Source: Actinostola sp. cb2023
Lineage: Eukaryota > Cnidaria > Anthozoa > Actiniaria > Actinostolidae
Direction: 5' to 3'
Length of the DNA stretch: 64,000 bases
Assembly: GCA_033675265.1 (NCBI GenBank)
Contig: JAUJYZ010000458.1
Span: 124,001 to 188,000, forward strand
Shown: positions 19,801 to 29,152 of the stretch, piece after piece
Layout of the letters: each line of letters begins with the position of its first letter
How positions within the stretch are numbered: position 1 is the stretch's first letter
The notes under the pieces: model-generated
Told to the model about the DNA's origin: nothing
Databases searched by the model: none
Seen by the model: only the letters and a program-made list of their open reading frames with translations
Position numbers and translations under genes: made by a program

Positions 19801-22788
19801 CAATCAGTCTCTCTGCAGTAGTTAGACATGAAATACATTGTAGAACATTTCTACTTCAAAATGTTTCAGTGAAAAACATCAGTATTGTAATTTTATTTAC
19901 AGCAATTTTAGCTTCTCGCTTCTCGTGACCAACAGCTCCGAACGTGTTCTATGACCGGAAGTGCACAGTGATTGGTCAATTTCGTGTTCTAAAAATAGCC
20001 GAACTTGTTCTTACACCGTCCCAGATTATAATGCTACATGGATGCTCCTACTTATGGGCTCCTGTCCATGCCCAGGGTCTCCTCCCAGGCCCAGGTTCTC
20101 CTCTCTTGTCCGGGGTCTTCTCCCTTGCCCAGGGTCTCCTCCCTTGCCCAAGGTCTCCTCCATACCAAGGGACTCCTCCCTTGCCCAGGGTGTCCTCCCT
20201 TTCCCAGCGTGTCCTCCCTTGCCCATGGAATCCTCCCATGTCCAGGTTCTCCTCCCTTGCCCAGGGTCCCCTCCCTTGCCCAGGGTCCCCTCCCTTGCCC
20301 AGGGACTTTTCCATTGCCCAGGGACTCCTCCCTTGTCCAGGGTGTCCTCCCTCAACCAGAGTGTCCTCCCTTAACCAGAGTGTCCTCCCTTGCCCAGGGT
20401 CTCCTCCCTTGCACAGGGTCCTCTCCCTTGCCCAGGATCTCCTCCCATGCCCAGTGCCTCCTCCATTGCCCAGGGTCTCCTCCCTTGCCCAGAGTCTCCT
20501 CCCTCGCCCAGGGTCTCCTCCCTTGCCCAGGGTCTCCTCCATCGGCCCAGGGACTCCTCCCTTACCCATGCAGGCTGTCCTCCCTTGACCAGGGTGTCCT
20601 CCCAGGCACAGGGTCTTCTCCCATGCCCAAGGTCTCCTCCATACCAAGGGACTCCTCCCTTGCCCAGGGTGTCCTCCCTTTCCCAGGGTGTCCTCCCTTG
20701 CCCATGGAATCCTCCCATGTCCAGGTTCTCCTCCCTTGCCCAAGGTCCCCTCCCTTGCCCAGGGACTTTTCCATTGCCCAGAGACTCCTCCCTTGTCCAG
20801 GGTGTCCTCCCTTAACCAGAGTGTCCTCCCTTAACCAGAGTGTCCTCCCTTGCCTAGGGTCTCCTCCATTGCACAGGGTCCTCTCCCTTGCTCAGGATAT
20901 CCTCCCATGCCCAGTGCCTCCTCCATTGCCCAGGGTCTCCTCCCTTGCCCAGAGTCTCCTCCCTCGCCCAGGGTCTCCTCCCTTGCCCAGGGTATCCTCC
21001 ATCGGCCCAGGGACTCCTCTCTTACCCATGCAGGCTGTCCTCCCTTGACCAGGGTGTCCTCCCAGGCCCAGGGTCTTCTCCCATGCCCAGGTTCTCCTCC
21101 ATTGCTCAGGGATCCTGCCTTGCCCATGGTCTCCTCCCATGTCCAGGGTCTCCTCCCATGCCCAGGGTCTCCTCGCCTGCCTGGGTTATCCTCCCTTGTC
21201 CAGGGTCACCTTCATTATTTGGGGTACTCTAGCTCCTCCCTGGCCCTGGGTCACCTCCGGCCTTGCATGCCCAGGGAGCTCCTCCCTTGCCCAGGGTCCC
21301 CCAGGGGATGCTTATGATACAGTATATGCATAATTTATGAACTAAAATGTATAATGACTACAATAATTATCAAGAGCAATAACAATAACATATCATAATA
21401 ATAATAATATAATTAATTTAATTTAAATTATCAAGCGCAACAATCCATGCAATGTTCAAATGTGCTGGGAATAGTAGGATATAAAATCGTATGAAAAACT
21501 GACCAAACATATGAAGAATATTACTAACCTCATTGACATCAGAGAAGCCTTGTCGCTTGTTTTGACGGCCAATAACCAGGCCAGCAAACCCACCAATACC
21601 AACCTACAATAATATATATTTAAATAAATAAATTACAGTTGAAGAAACATTAATACATTCTTATTTGGAAGTTTGAGGGGGGTGGGGGAGGTGGAGAACA
21701 GGAGGGGTGGGGTGGGGGAGAACATATGGGAGTGGGGGGGGGGGGGAGGGGCAGGACTGGTTTGTATTGGATTTTAGTCTAGCGATACCAAGTGTCTCCT
21801 GTCCATATACAAATGTATATAATATACATAAGTAGAATAGAGATAAATAGGTGCTAATGTTCAACGATGAACTCCCAATAAAAGGATCCTCCAGGATTCA
21901 CAGTCTGCACTCCAATATGTATAAGTAGCATAAGGATTCAGTAGAGGCAGGCAACTTCTGAAACGATCGATGATATCCTAACCGAAGGTGACAGACCATA
22001 CCTTCATTGCCGTCTAGTAGAAGAGATATCCCAGATAGAGAAACATTGTCCCTGAACTATTTACAGTTAATAATTCCCACTATAGCCGTCTACAGTTCTC
22101 AATCTTGACTGTCAGGACACTCTAATGTTGACTAATCATGTTTCGAATCAAATGTGTTGTGTGGTGTGGCTCAGCAGCACTTCCTTTGCATTATGCAACT
22201 GCTAGTTTAGTAATATAGCTTACTGTAATATAGCTTAGTACTAACTACTGAGCACTACCGTATGCAGCAAATTGAAGAATCGTTGTTGGGTTCAAAAGCT
22301 GAGATCGAAATAGCTTATGGGAAATAGTTATATTGATTATGCAAAATATGCATTTTTGCATTTTATTAACATATTTTAAGCTATTTCAGTTTTATAGCTT
22401 CTATATATTCTATGATTTTGAACCCGACAATGATTCTTCAATTTGGTGTAAAATTATATAAGCTTACAGTCATTTTAAAACTTACATAGCTTACAAGTTA
22501 ATACTGTTGTATGTTATGTACTTCAATCAAACGGGGTAGCCTGAGTTGCATTAGTAGAAGACAGTCGCTCGCAACGCTGCATGGCCACACACGTCTAGTA
22601 GTTAAGAGAAATACAGAGCCAGGTACTGGTTCTAAGACTAGTCAACCTACCAATATTCCAGTCCAAATCGGTAACATAAGGAAACTGGTCTGGACTGCCA
22701 CAGCAATCCGATCGACTACACCAATAGTAAACATAAGCAGACCGATCGCGAGTTGAAAACCACACAGAATAGTGAAGACTGCAGCCAT
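7804..22788 (-). CDS. tetraspan (MS4A-like) gene, copy A, 3'-truncated
   Basis: Five phase-0 exons on the minus strand: 22788-22651, 21603-21529, 16313-15993, 15690-15577 and 7890-7804, each with GT/AG borders and intact frames (245 codons). The product would have four hydrophobic segments: residues ~4-24, ~33-60 across the exon 1/2 junction (with PIWTGILVGIGGFAG), ~76-100 and ~141-162. A charged extracellular-type loop with DDD lies between TM3 and TM4, and a Gln/Pro-rich tail follows. The layout and the PIWTGIL...G motif at TM2 resemble MS4A/CD20-like proteins; function is not known. Exons 6-8 found in copies B and C are absent, so the gene is either a truncated pseudogene or ends on unrecognised sequence. 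Intron 4 holds a 5.7-kb transposon and intron 2 the minisatellite. Copy A has Gln where B and C have Val in TM3 (MYGQVLS). Confidence 0.75.
8008..8553. mobile_element. foldback element FB1 in copy A intron 4
   Basis: Arms of about 175 bp: the CACAGCTTTTGTAGCCTGTG region near 8057 is mirrored near 8495, and ACCATCAGAGTACCGTGTTT is mirrored at about 8400. They enclose a ~190-bp non-coding centre. Present at the same place in copy B, absent from copy C. Confidence 0.8.
8577..8640. repeat. hairpin micro-insertion specific to copy A
   Basis: CCTCCTCCGCATGCAAC and its complement form a 17-bp stem with a ~10-nt loop. Copy B reads straight through the same place (GGGCGAGAGGGAGACC), so about 60 bp were gained in A, flanked by a GGCGAGA-like repeat. 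Confidence 0.6.
8625..8850 (+). pseudogene. LINE 3' remnant, copy A
   Basis: Matches the stretch in copies B (31437-31740) and C (55014-55290) that continues the reverse-transcriptase C-terminus: CAAAGACAACGTGGAGAA, then GCAAGCTG...GTCAATAAAGTGG. Frame broken. Confidence 0.6.
8921..8986 (-). ncRNA. hammerhead-ribozyme-like motif in a retroelement fragment
   Basis: Minus strand: CTGATGA, then TGGG CTATTA TCCC as a stem-loop II, then GAAA (core 8976-8952), the invariant layout of a hammerhead. AACC just 5' of the core can pair with GGTT in GGGTTGAGGA downstream (8930-8921) as helix I. Helix III is weak. Such motifs are known in Penelope-like elements. Probably a decayed copy. Confidence 0.3.
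9008..9237. mobile_element. 230-bp MITE with a perfect 10-bp target duplication
   Basis: Terminal inverted repeats of 25 bp begin AAGGGAGCACGGCAGAATAT. GTTACAATCA stands directly outside both ends (8998-9007 and 9238-9247). The interior repeats ATAGCGCGAGATATT twice. Non-coding. Confidence 0.85.
11366..12725. mobile_element. nested palindromic element with interrupted left arm
   Basis: Ends CCACAGGGCCCCCTAATT and its complement, with TATCT outside both (a possible 5-bp duplication). The right arm is continuous. The left arm is split at about 11433-12007 by ~570 bp, after which GCTGGGCTAGAACAG... resumes and pairs with 12345-12662 almost to the centre (about 12330). The interrupting DNA carries its own palindrome and a (CG)n dyad at 11937-11985. 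Confidence 0.7.
11525..11708. repeat. palindrome with GC-rich apex
   Basis: Arms of ~80 bp (AGTGCTTTACCGGCAAATAG near 11543, mirrored near 11680) meet at CGAGGCGTAGCCGAG. Ends GTTAGAGACT / AGTCTCTAAC. Confidence 0.75.
12740..13245. repeat. G-rich tracts flanking a SINE-like sequence
   Basis: Plus-strand G/A-rich runs at about 12748-12815 and 13122-13240, with many GGGG blocks. They have G-quadruplex potential and no coding support. Confidence 0.6.
13036..13131 (-). ncRNA. tRNA-derived SINE head (Ser/Leu-tRNA-like)
   Basis: Minus strand carries an A box TGGCCGAGTGG and a B box GGTTCAATTC about 40 nt downstream, at spacing normal for RNA polymerase III promoters. The ends do not pair as an acceptor stem, so it is a SINE or tRNA pseudogene rather than a functional tRNA. 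Confidence 0.5.
13797..14076. mobile_element. small TIR element built from degenerate CCCTGTTTAGGACA repeats
   Basis: Ends TATAGGGGTGCCGCTG and, complemented, TATACGGGGGCGTGTCGCTG. The interior repeats ACCCTGTYTAGGACAA-like words at irregular intervals. A relative lies at about 49540-49846. Confidence 0.5.
15406..15552 (+). mobile_element. 147-bp retroelement fragment with 8-bp target duplication and hammerhead-like core
   Basis: TTAATATA occurs at 15398-15405 and 15553-15560, directly flanking the fragment; copy B lacks it. It contains CTGATGA, then AGGGC TAT GCCC, then GAAAC (15468-15491), the core layout of a hammerhead ribozyme. A partly complementary CTGTA...TACA follows as a possible helix III; helix I is not apparent. 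Best read as a truncated Penelope-like 3' end. Confidence 0.45.
15577..15690 (-). CDS. copy A exon 4
   Basis: 38 codons, RPYSMLANEASQ... to QVQQQPLQQ, between CTGACAG and GTACAT. Start of the Gln-rich cytoplasmic tail. Confidence 0.85.
15691..15992 (-). other. copy A intron 3
   Basis: About 300 bp, collinear with intron 3 of copies B and C. It holds a short (AT)n run at about 15926-15946 and nothing else recognised. Confidence 0.6.
15993..16313 (-). CDS. copy A exon 3
   Basis: 107 codons: TM3 (INTLCIGLSFLAFYMYGQVL), the TM3-TM4 loop with PPELLSPLDDGYDDD, TM4 (ILSVIMCLCLAEMFVGGWLA) and the start of the tail (FGHPPQQGR). Acceptor TTTTAG, donor GTGAGT. Confidence 0.9.
16314..18552 (-). other. 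proximal part of copy A intron 2
   Basis: Non-coding. ACCGTGGTCTATCAGAG occurs twice in direct orientation (about 16388 and 17238), each followed by ACATACCAC, probably bounding an inserted or duplicated ~850-bp segment. CTGATTTTGGCTGAT and CACTGATCCCCAGT words repeat near 16930-16970. A 23-bp-arm palindrome sits at 17491-17555. Confidence 0.45.
17491..17555. repeat. palindrome with CpG-rich apex
   Basis: CTGTATGGGATTTACAAACT and its complement flank the centre CGAGCCGCAGGCGAG; same architecture as other GC-apex palindromes here. Confidence 0.7.
18553..19207 (+). repeat. intron-2 minisatellite, copy A block 1
   Basis: About 35 units of CCTTGCCCAGGGTCTCCTCC-type sequence (18-36 bp periods). 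A higher-order unit containing TTACTTAGGGTGTTCTCCC is repeated at 18710-19050. Long open frames across it come only from the repeat. Confidence 0.9.
19196..20062. mobile_element. foldback element FB2, copy A
   Basis: Arms of about 330 bp (GGGCTCC...CTACTTATGG to CTGCAGATCAATGACTGACA) surround a ~170-bp centre. It sits inside the minisatellite, which continues in the same direction on both sides. Also in copy B, absent from copy C. Confidence 0.85.
20046..21305 (+). repeat. intron-2 minisatellite, copy A block 2
   Basis: About 1.25 kb of the same 18-20-bp family. A higher-order repeat of roughly 430 bp (about 20130-20560 versus 20575-21000) is visible, marked by CATGCAGGCTGTCCTCCC. Confidence 0.9.
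21529..21603 (-). CDS. copy A exon 2
   Basis: 25 codons between acceptor TTGTAG and donor GTTAGT: rest of TM2 (VGIGGFAGLVIG) and a basic cytoplasmic loop RQNKRQGFSDVNE. Confidence 0.85.
21955..22130 (+). pseudogene. broken TE-type ORF remnant
   Basis: Corresponds to the open version in copy C (59463-59675), with ETIDEILTEGD- and IPDRETLSLNYLQL-type sequence, but is interrupted here. Family not identified. Confidence 0.4.
22270..22442. repeat. palindromic MITE in copy A intron 1
   Basis: Ends TTGAAGAATCGTTGTTGGGT and an imperfect complement, with AT-rich arms around GCAAAATATGCATTTTTGC. Shared with copy C (59808-59980), not found in copy B. Confidence 0.7.
22651..22788 (-). CDS. copy A exon 1
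   Basis: 46 codons from ATG at 22788-22786, beginning MAAVFTILCGFQLAIGLLMF and ending LMLPIWTGIL, then donor GTAGGT. Encodes TM1 and the start of TM2. The start is chosen because the same ATG and exon are kept in all three copies. Confidence 0.85.
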
Positions 22789-25640
22789 GTTAAACGTTAA
22801 ATGTTCCTTAAGCTTTTCTTTGTATAGTTACAGAGGGTGTCAACTCAACTCTTCCTGTTACATGTTACATGAGTCTTCGGAATTGTGGCCAGCGGACGAA
22901 CGAGCTGCTCTCGCGCAATGTCAGCGGCCTAAAATTCTTCTGAAGCCATTCCTTTGAGAGAGGAAACCAAAAAAAGAAAAAAAGGAAACGAACGATATAA
23001 CCACAGGTACCCCAAACTCACCATTATGCAGTGTAAATTTATTAAAAATCGAAAATTCGATAAATCATTTTAAAATTGTCTGTGTTTGTTCAATTCTTCG
23101 GTGAGTTTATTTAACTTTGGGGAAAATTTGGTGTCGCTACGATTAAAATTAAGTTAGTGAATAGGCCTTATAGCAGTTTGAATTTTACTCTTTGGTATAG
23201 GGTATAACAGTGATAATACTAATGGCTCCTGGTGATATACCATAGGGTAAAATTGAAACGGCTATAACTCGCTTATATTGGGTTCCCTGTGCCGGCGACC
23301 ATAAAAGCCAGCGGCGAAAAGGGAGGGAAATGAGGAATGGCAGAAAAAAACAGCCCCAAATCGTAAAACGGAACGTAGAAATAAGTTATCAGTATTTTCT
23401 GAAATCAGTATTCCGATCCTTTGTTGTTATTACTTTTCGATTTTCTCCACTATTAAATCTATGAACTATGAGCAAGAGCTCCTGCTATGAGCTACTAAAC
23501 CTGAGTGAGCCAAAGTCGTGTGGATGCTCGTCGGAAATTTTGAAAATGACCCCTAAAAGGTACCTGACTAGGTGGGCGTGGCATGGAATACTTATATTAG
23601 CTTGTCTTGTTTGTACCAACGTAGCCACTGCGTCTTCATAACAGCATCAGCAATATTACTTCAGTTCGATTTCTTTGTAGTATTATTTTTTAAGAAAGAA
23701 AGAAAGCAAGAAAGAAAGCAAAAAGAAAGAAAATGAATGAATGAAAGGAAGGAGAATAATAATGAGAGAATGAATGAATAAAGAATGCATACTTAGTAAA
23801 TGGAGTAAGTAAAATATAAATATTGAATGGATGAATCGCGATGAATAAATGAATGAATGAATGAAGTTCTGATTCCTGATAATCATTAATTCATGGATGA
23901 ATTCAATAAATGGGTGGATGAATGAATAATAGGCCCTTTGCAGTTTACAGTCACATGCCAATATATAGCTTGAATAACGAATGAACTGAGCCGAAGATCC
24001 CATGGGAACGGCTTTGCTGACTGGCAAACAAACTTTGAGACGTTGATTGAGAAAGATCGACAATCAACTGGAGGTTGTAAAATAGCATTTCAAACATATT
24101 TCTTTACTGTCACTACCGATATCTTGTAAGATTCTTCAAATATATAAAGTCATATTTTTTTGCCAGTCAGTACAACCACGTGATCGTAATCCTGCAAAGG
24201 GCCTATTAAGCCTGATGATTGAGCGAGTAATCACGCCTCAAATAGAAAGTTCTGGTTTTGGGCTCCCTGTGTAATTATTCGTCAATGGCGGACATCAGGT
24301 GGAGATCACGAGTGACCATATTACATGATACTAGCTTTATTCACCGTTTAGCGCCACCATTTTCAGTACATATAGTAATGTAAGCTTTGAACTGTCTTAT
24401 TCAGTTCAATTCACGGTTACGTATAACGGTATGACCAGCAAGGAGCCTCTGAAAGGGTCAGTAAAATGGGATCCCGGATTGACCATTATTTGCACTGGGA
24501 AAAATTGTGAATGGGAAAAGCGTATTCATTGCAAACAGCATATTATTATAAGCCTTATACATTTTTCAATATGCATTGGTTTGCCGAGACAGCGTAGGAA
24601 GTAATTAGCAATGCGCGTACGATTTCCGAGCCTCTAGATTTCAAAAAGTTATAGTGGGCATGCTTCCATACCCCCCATAGCGGCTAATATCCCCCAGTGC
24701 CATTTTCCATGCAGGAATTTTAAAACTTTACTTAGAAAATATTCTTCAAAACCAGACGTTCAAATTGAATGTAAGCTGCTAACAGTATTTCCTATTCTCC
24801 TCTTCCGGATTGATTAGTATTGTATGTGGTGGTGATGCAGAACGCGAACAAAAATATTACCAGTCTTTTATTTCAGCTGATTGGAACATTAACAACACCA
24901 ATTATCTCTATTGAGATCTATATTTACTACTTTGGCAATACATTATATTATTCTATATGGTTAGACCATGTTTACACGAGAGAGGGATAGCCCTAGCGCT
25001 GGGATCTTCATAGCAATAGGGACAACTATACATTGCATTTATGCATCAATCAATTCCAGCTGTTACCATTTTCCCGCCAAATAGCAAACAAATCAACAAC
25101 AAAAAAAGAGAGCAGATTTGTCGTCTTGACATGTACTGTCATAAATGTTGCTAAGTTTCATATTGATTGGATTAAAACTGTAGTAGTTATACAAAAGTCG
25201 CTATTTTTGGGCTCTTATGTGCCCAGCGTAGCGCTAGGGATCTCCCTCACTCACGTAAACAGGGCCTTAGAGAGCGCATCTAGCTATATCTCATATTTTA
25301 ATAGGGTTCTCCCTCACTCACGTAAACAGGGCCTTAGAGAGCGCATCTCATTATCTCATATTTTATGTATCTATTATTATTATTATTTTATCTAGATATA
25401 AATTTAGAACGCTATCGTTAGTACATCGGGCTCACTTATAAAAAAAAACATAAGCATAAGTATAACAAACACAAGTATAAAGTATAAACACAAGTACAAA
25501 AAAAAAGGTCTAGCAAAACTAGTTTCGCACAGAGTCACACCGCGGTCAAAAGGGAAAAGTGGTCAGCGGATTGCCGTTCTTATGACGTCATTTCCGATGG
25601 GCGCTAGATTCATAGCCATACAACCTGTTGTAGAATGTAT
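22789..25640. other. 5' flank of copy A
   Basis: Non-coding. 22789-24300 is collinear with 60322-61620 upstream of copy C. Parts (about 24640-25340) also match upstream of copy B (41220-41640). Includes a GAAA/GAATGA microsatellite (23690-23890) and a moderately repeated TCTCCCTCACTCACGTAAAC element, doubled at 25240-25345. No promoter element could be identified. Confidence 0.5.
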
Positions 25641-25649
25641 ATTGTCTGA

Positions 25650-27044
25650 AAAACATGTATACATTTTGTCTGCGCATGCGTTAGGATTCAGATTTCAAAG
25701 TACTATTTGCATAATGGATACTTCAGCTTTTGTCATTCAGTATGCCAACGATGTGCCAACCAGAGATCGATTGGCTGTTGAAACAAAACGTGTGAAAAGC
25801 TTTTGTGGAAATGGTTGGCATATTTACATCACAATGTTAATGTTTGTAAACATGAAGTAAGGCTATTGTTTTGCCAAGTGCACTGCTGTGGACGCCTTTA
25901 GTGAGCGATCTTCGTCTCTAGAATGAAGTTTAAGAAAATCATTGAAAGGAAATCAATAGTCCGCCTACTTTTGTGGTGCTGTGGATATTTTTTGCGTATA
26001 AAGGAACAAAATCCGCCAAAACACGGCAACATTCCTACGGAGACTAGTCGGGTGAATGAGTGATACTTGGACACTTCAAATCCACCGCAAAGCAAGAGGG
26101 ACAATTTTTCAACTCCAACAAACAAGACCTTACGAAACTAGCATGAGTGAAGCAATAAATCACGGAAGAAAATTTGTGGGGGGTGAGCTACTAAGAAAGG
26201 TTTTCTTATAATTTAGTTTGACACGTCACCAATTCAGATAAACGATTCGCAAACACAATGCTGAATAAAATCTCAATGTGAATCAAACTTATATCAAACG
26301 GTTTACAGCTGATTCTAAGAAGTCCAAAAAAATGAAGAATTAATCTATCCTTGACAATAAACTTCAACACATAGAGTGTTTGTAATATGGTATACATCAG
26401 CGATGAAAATCAGTCATAATCATAACAAATAGAGTGTACTGAAACCATAGTACCTAAATAATACGATCTCACATTGAGGGACAATTTTTCTGCTTAAAAT
26501 AAGTTCTCGAATGCAAAGAATAAGCTTAGAAGAAGTCAATTTGTGCTATTTTCGGCTGGGGGGCGAGTTAATAAGTATTGCTCTTTAAGTAGGAATGTTA
26601 GGAAAATACGTGCAAAAATGATAAATACCCAACTGAACCGAGCAAAATACTTTGAGAATACTGAATGTACAGAACTCAAATTCACAGAATGTGACCTTCA
26701 ATGTGTCAGTACTAACTTTCACTGTGAGGTATCTCTTGAAATCATCTTCGATGAGAATAAACCCAAAGGACAATGTAGCTGGTTTTAGGATAATTCCTTG
26801 TTTCGGCGGATTTTGTTCCTTGATATTTTATCATCTACGACCCTTATTCGGAAAAAAATCATCTACAGCAAAACAAAAGTAGGCAGACTATTGATTTCCT
26901 TTCAAATACTTTCTTGAACATCATTCTAGAGACGAAGATCGCTCACTAAATCTCCCACCGCAGTGCAATTTGCAAAGAAAATGGCGGCAAATCACTTTCA
27001 AATCTGAATTCTAACGCATGCGCAGACAAAATGTATACATGTTT
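25650..27044. mobile_element. 1.4-kb TIR element with 9-bp target duplication
   Basis: ATTGTCTGA flanks both ends (25641-25649, 27045-27053), and copy B keeps the empty site at about 43168. Terminal inverted repeats start AAACATGTATACATTTTGTC and extend, with one ~150-bp insertion in the left arm, to about 26040/26795. Long TIRs and a 9-bp duplication are typical of Mutator-like elements (inference). There is no transposase; a 48-codon frame (25714-25860) lies in the left-arm extra segment. Confidence 0.8.
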
Positions 27045-27064
27045 ATTGTCTGAGGATACATGTA

Positions 27065-27516
27065 CAGTGGAACCCGGCCTTACGGACACCCGGTTAATAC
27101 GGACACCCGGTTATTACGGACATGTTGTTCTGTCCCTGCCGAAATTCATACAAATATCTGTAAAATATAGCCGTTTAATACGGACACCGAATAATACGGA
27201 CAACGGACACTTTTTCCTGTCCCAATACGTCCATTTTCATACAAAGTCTACCCGGTTCATACGGACACTTTATTTTCCCAAAACAACGACAATGTGTAAA
27301 TTGATCGCTTTTTAATTAAATTTACGCACGTTCCGTGCTTTCTCACGTTCAATTTGTAAGTGATCGCTAATTACGTGCATTCAGAGTTTCCCCACTAAAA
27401 ATAAACAGACCACCAGTGGCATGCAGTCATTGTTTCAGCTAAAAATGTACGGACACCCGGTTAATACGGACACTGCATCTCGTCCCGATGGTGTCCGTAT
27501 TAACCGGGTTCCACTG
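27065..27516. mobile_element. pogo/Tigger-like MITE (452 bp)
   Basis: Ends CAGTGGAACCCGG and CCGGGTTCCACTG with TA outside both. The interior repeats CACCCGGTTAATACGGA. The CAGTGGAACC...GGAC end style is that of pogo/Tigger elements. Copy B retains only the first ~25 bp (43191-43216). Confidence 0.75.
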
Positions 27517-27559
27517 TATAACATAGCGGTACTTTGATGAAAAATATTCGAATATTATA

Positions 27560-27847
27560 CACGTATTCCAAATATCGTTGTCCGGGACGAAAGCAACAAG
27601 CAAGAAGCTGACGACCGCAAAGGACTTTGGGAATCTCTTAATTAATATATTGATCCGTGGTAATTGAGAAGTTATCCCTACGAGCGTTGAATAGCAATCA
27701 TTTGGAACTATTCGGCCATTTGAAAATGCATGTTGTCAAAATGTCTACGGATAAATAAATGAATAAGGAGAAAGTCCCAATGCCCGTTGCGGTCGTCAGC
27801 TTGTTGCTTGTTGCTTTCGGCGCGGACAACGATTTTTGGAATAGGTG
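27560..27847. mobile_element. TA-flanked palindromic MITE, spacer A/B
   Basis: Ends CACGTATTCCAAATATCGTTG and CAACGATTTTTGGAATAGGTG-type sequence, TA outside. Arms include GCTGACGACCGCAA. It occupies the same site as the 43618-43884 element but has a different interior. Confidence 0.7.
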
Positions 27848-28078
27848 TATACTCATCGTTGGAGGGAAACTGTTACCTTTTGACTGCAGTGGGACAGAAC
27901 ATTATTTTATACAATCTCTACCTGAGAGACAACAAAACTCATTACACTTCTACAGTATGTTGGTAATTTGACTAAGCATACCACACATCATAACGTGCTT
28001 AGAGTTGATCAGATCAACTTGTTTACCTCTGCATCACTGATAAGTATCTACACAGGAACATAATTATCAGCCACAGTC

Positions 28079-28540
28079 AATATATCAATCGGTCAATCAA
28101 CCAGTCAGTCAAACAACAGTCAGTCAATCTGCAACCAGTCATTCAATCGACCAGTCAGTCAAACAAACAAACAGTCAGTCAGGTCAGTCAAACAAACAGT
28201 CAGTCAAACAAACAGTCAGTCAAACAGCAAGTCAGTCAATCAGTCAATCAACCAGTCAACCAGTCAGTCAATCAACCAGTCAGTCAAACAAACCGTGAGT
28301 CAATCAGTCAGTCAAACATCAGTCAAACAGTCAGTCAATCAACCAGGCGCGCAGTCAAACTGTGAGTCAATCAGCCAATCAGTCAGTCAATCAGTCAGTC
28401 AGTCAAACAGTCAGTCAAACAATGAGTCAATCAATCAGTCAGTCAATCAGTCAGTCAGTTAATCAATCAGTCAATCAAACAGTGAGTCAATCAATCAGTC
28501 AGTCATTCAAACAGTCAGTCAAACAGTCAGTACCCTATCA
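28079..28540. repeat. CAGT/CAAT tetranucleotide-based tandem repeat
   Basis: Irregular CAGTCAGTCAATCAAC words over about 460 bp, ending at the copy B stop codon. Apparent Ser/Gln/Val proteins here are repeat artefacts. The matching array lies at 44125-44625. Confidence 0.9.
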
Positions 28541-28630
28541 ACAAACCTCTCCACTATCCTTGCGTTGCCTGTTTGTCGTACCAGAAGCATCTTCCTGAGA
28601 TGCAGGGGTTGGTGTCACTTGTTGAGGTTT
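28538..28630 (-). CDS. copy B exon 8, terminal
   Basis: 30 codons and TGA: KPQQVTPTPASQEDASGTTN to SGEVC; acceptor TTGCCAG. Confidence 0.8.
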   Translation of the reverse strand, partial: KPQQVTPTPASQEDASGTTNRQRKDSGEVC

Positions 28631-29121
28631 CTGGCAACCAAAGCACATGAGATCTCATTTGATTGATTATTTTATTAAATAAAATGAGGGTTGATCATGT
28701 AATTTCAAAACTTATAGGAGACATAGGACAAAAAAATGATTATCATAGCTGGAAAGAGCTCATTGAAATTAGTAAAAATGTGGAGTTTGGAAAAAATCGC
28801 TTCACAAATTGCGATGAAAACCTACTAGCGTAAATTTCCAAAGGATTTCATATAAAATTTATGTTTTGAAAATCTTTGCAATTTGTGAAGCGATCTTTTC
28901 CAAACTTCACATTTTTACTAATTTCAACGAGCTCTTTCCAGCTATCATTTTGTTTGTCCTATGAGTTTTGAAATTGCATGATCAACCCTCATTGATTTAT
29001 CATCAAAACTTACCGGTTCTTGACCACTTGGGTGTTGAGTGAGGTTGGGGTTGCTAGGAGTCTGCATGTTGCCAGCAGCCATTGGATTATGCACAGTAAC
29101 ATAGCAAGGTTGTTGCTGTTG

Positions 29122-29152
<31 letters not shown>

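Larger units (their letters stand above)
21604..22650 (-). other. copy A intron 1
   Basis: Contains a G-rich tract (21675-21756), a decayed protein-coding remnant (21955-22130, also in copy C) and a palindrome (22270-22442). Confidence 0.6.

Noticed and set aside
18561..21333. Many long open frames on both strands with PCPGSPPLPRVSSLAQ-like proteins
   Set aside because: They are translations of the CCTTGCCCAGGGTCTCCTCC minisatellite in frames without stops. They sit in intron 2 and occur on both strands.
23683..24063. 126-aa minus-strand frame rich in Phe/His/Ile
   Set aside because: Product of GAAA/GAATGA microsatellite sequence; the matching region near 61206 is likewise simple repeat.
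28079..28540. CRISPR-like array
   Set aside because: Units are 4-12 bp simple repeats without spacers, and the DNA is eukaryotic.
28362..28598. Ser/Gln/Val-rich open frame
   Set aside because: CAGT/CAAT simple repeat; it runs antisense into the last exon of copy B.
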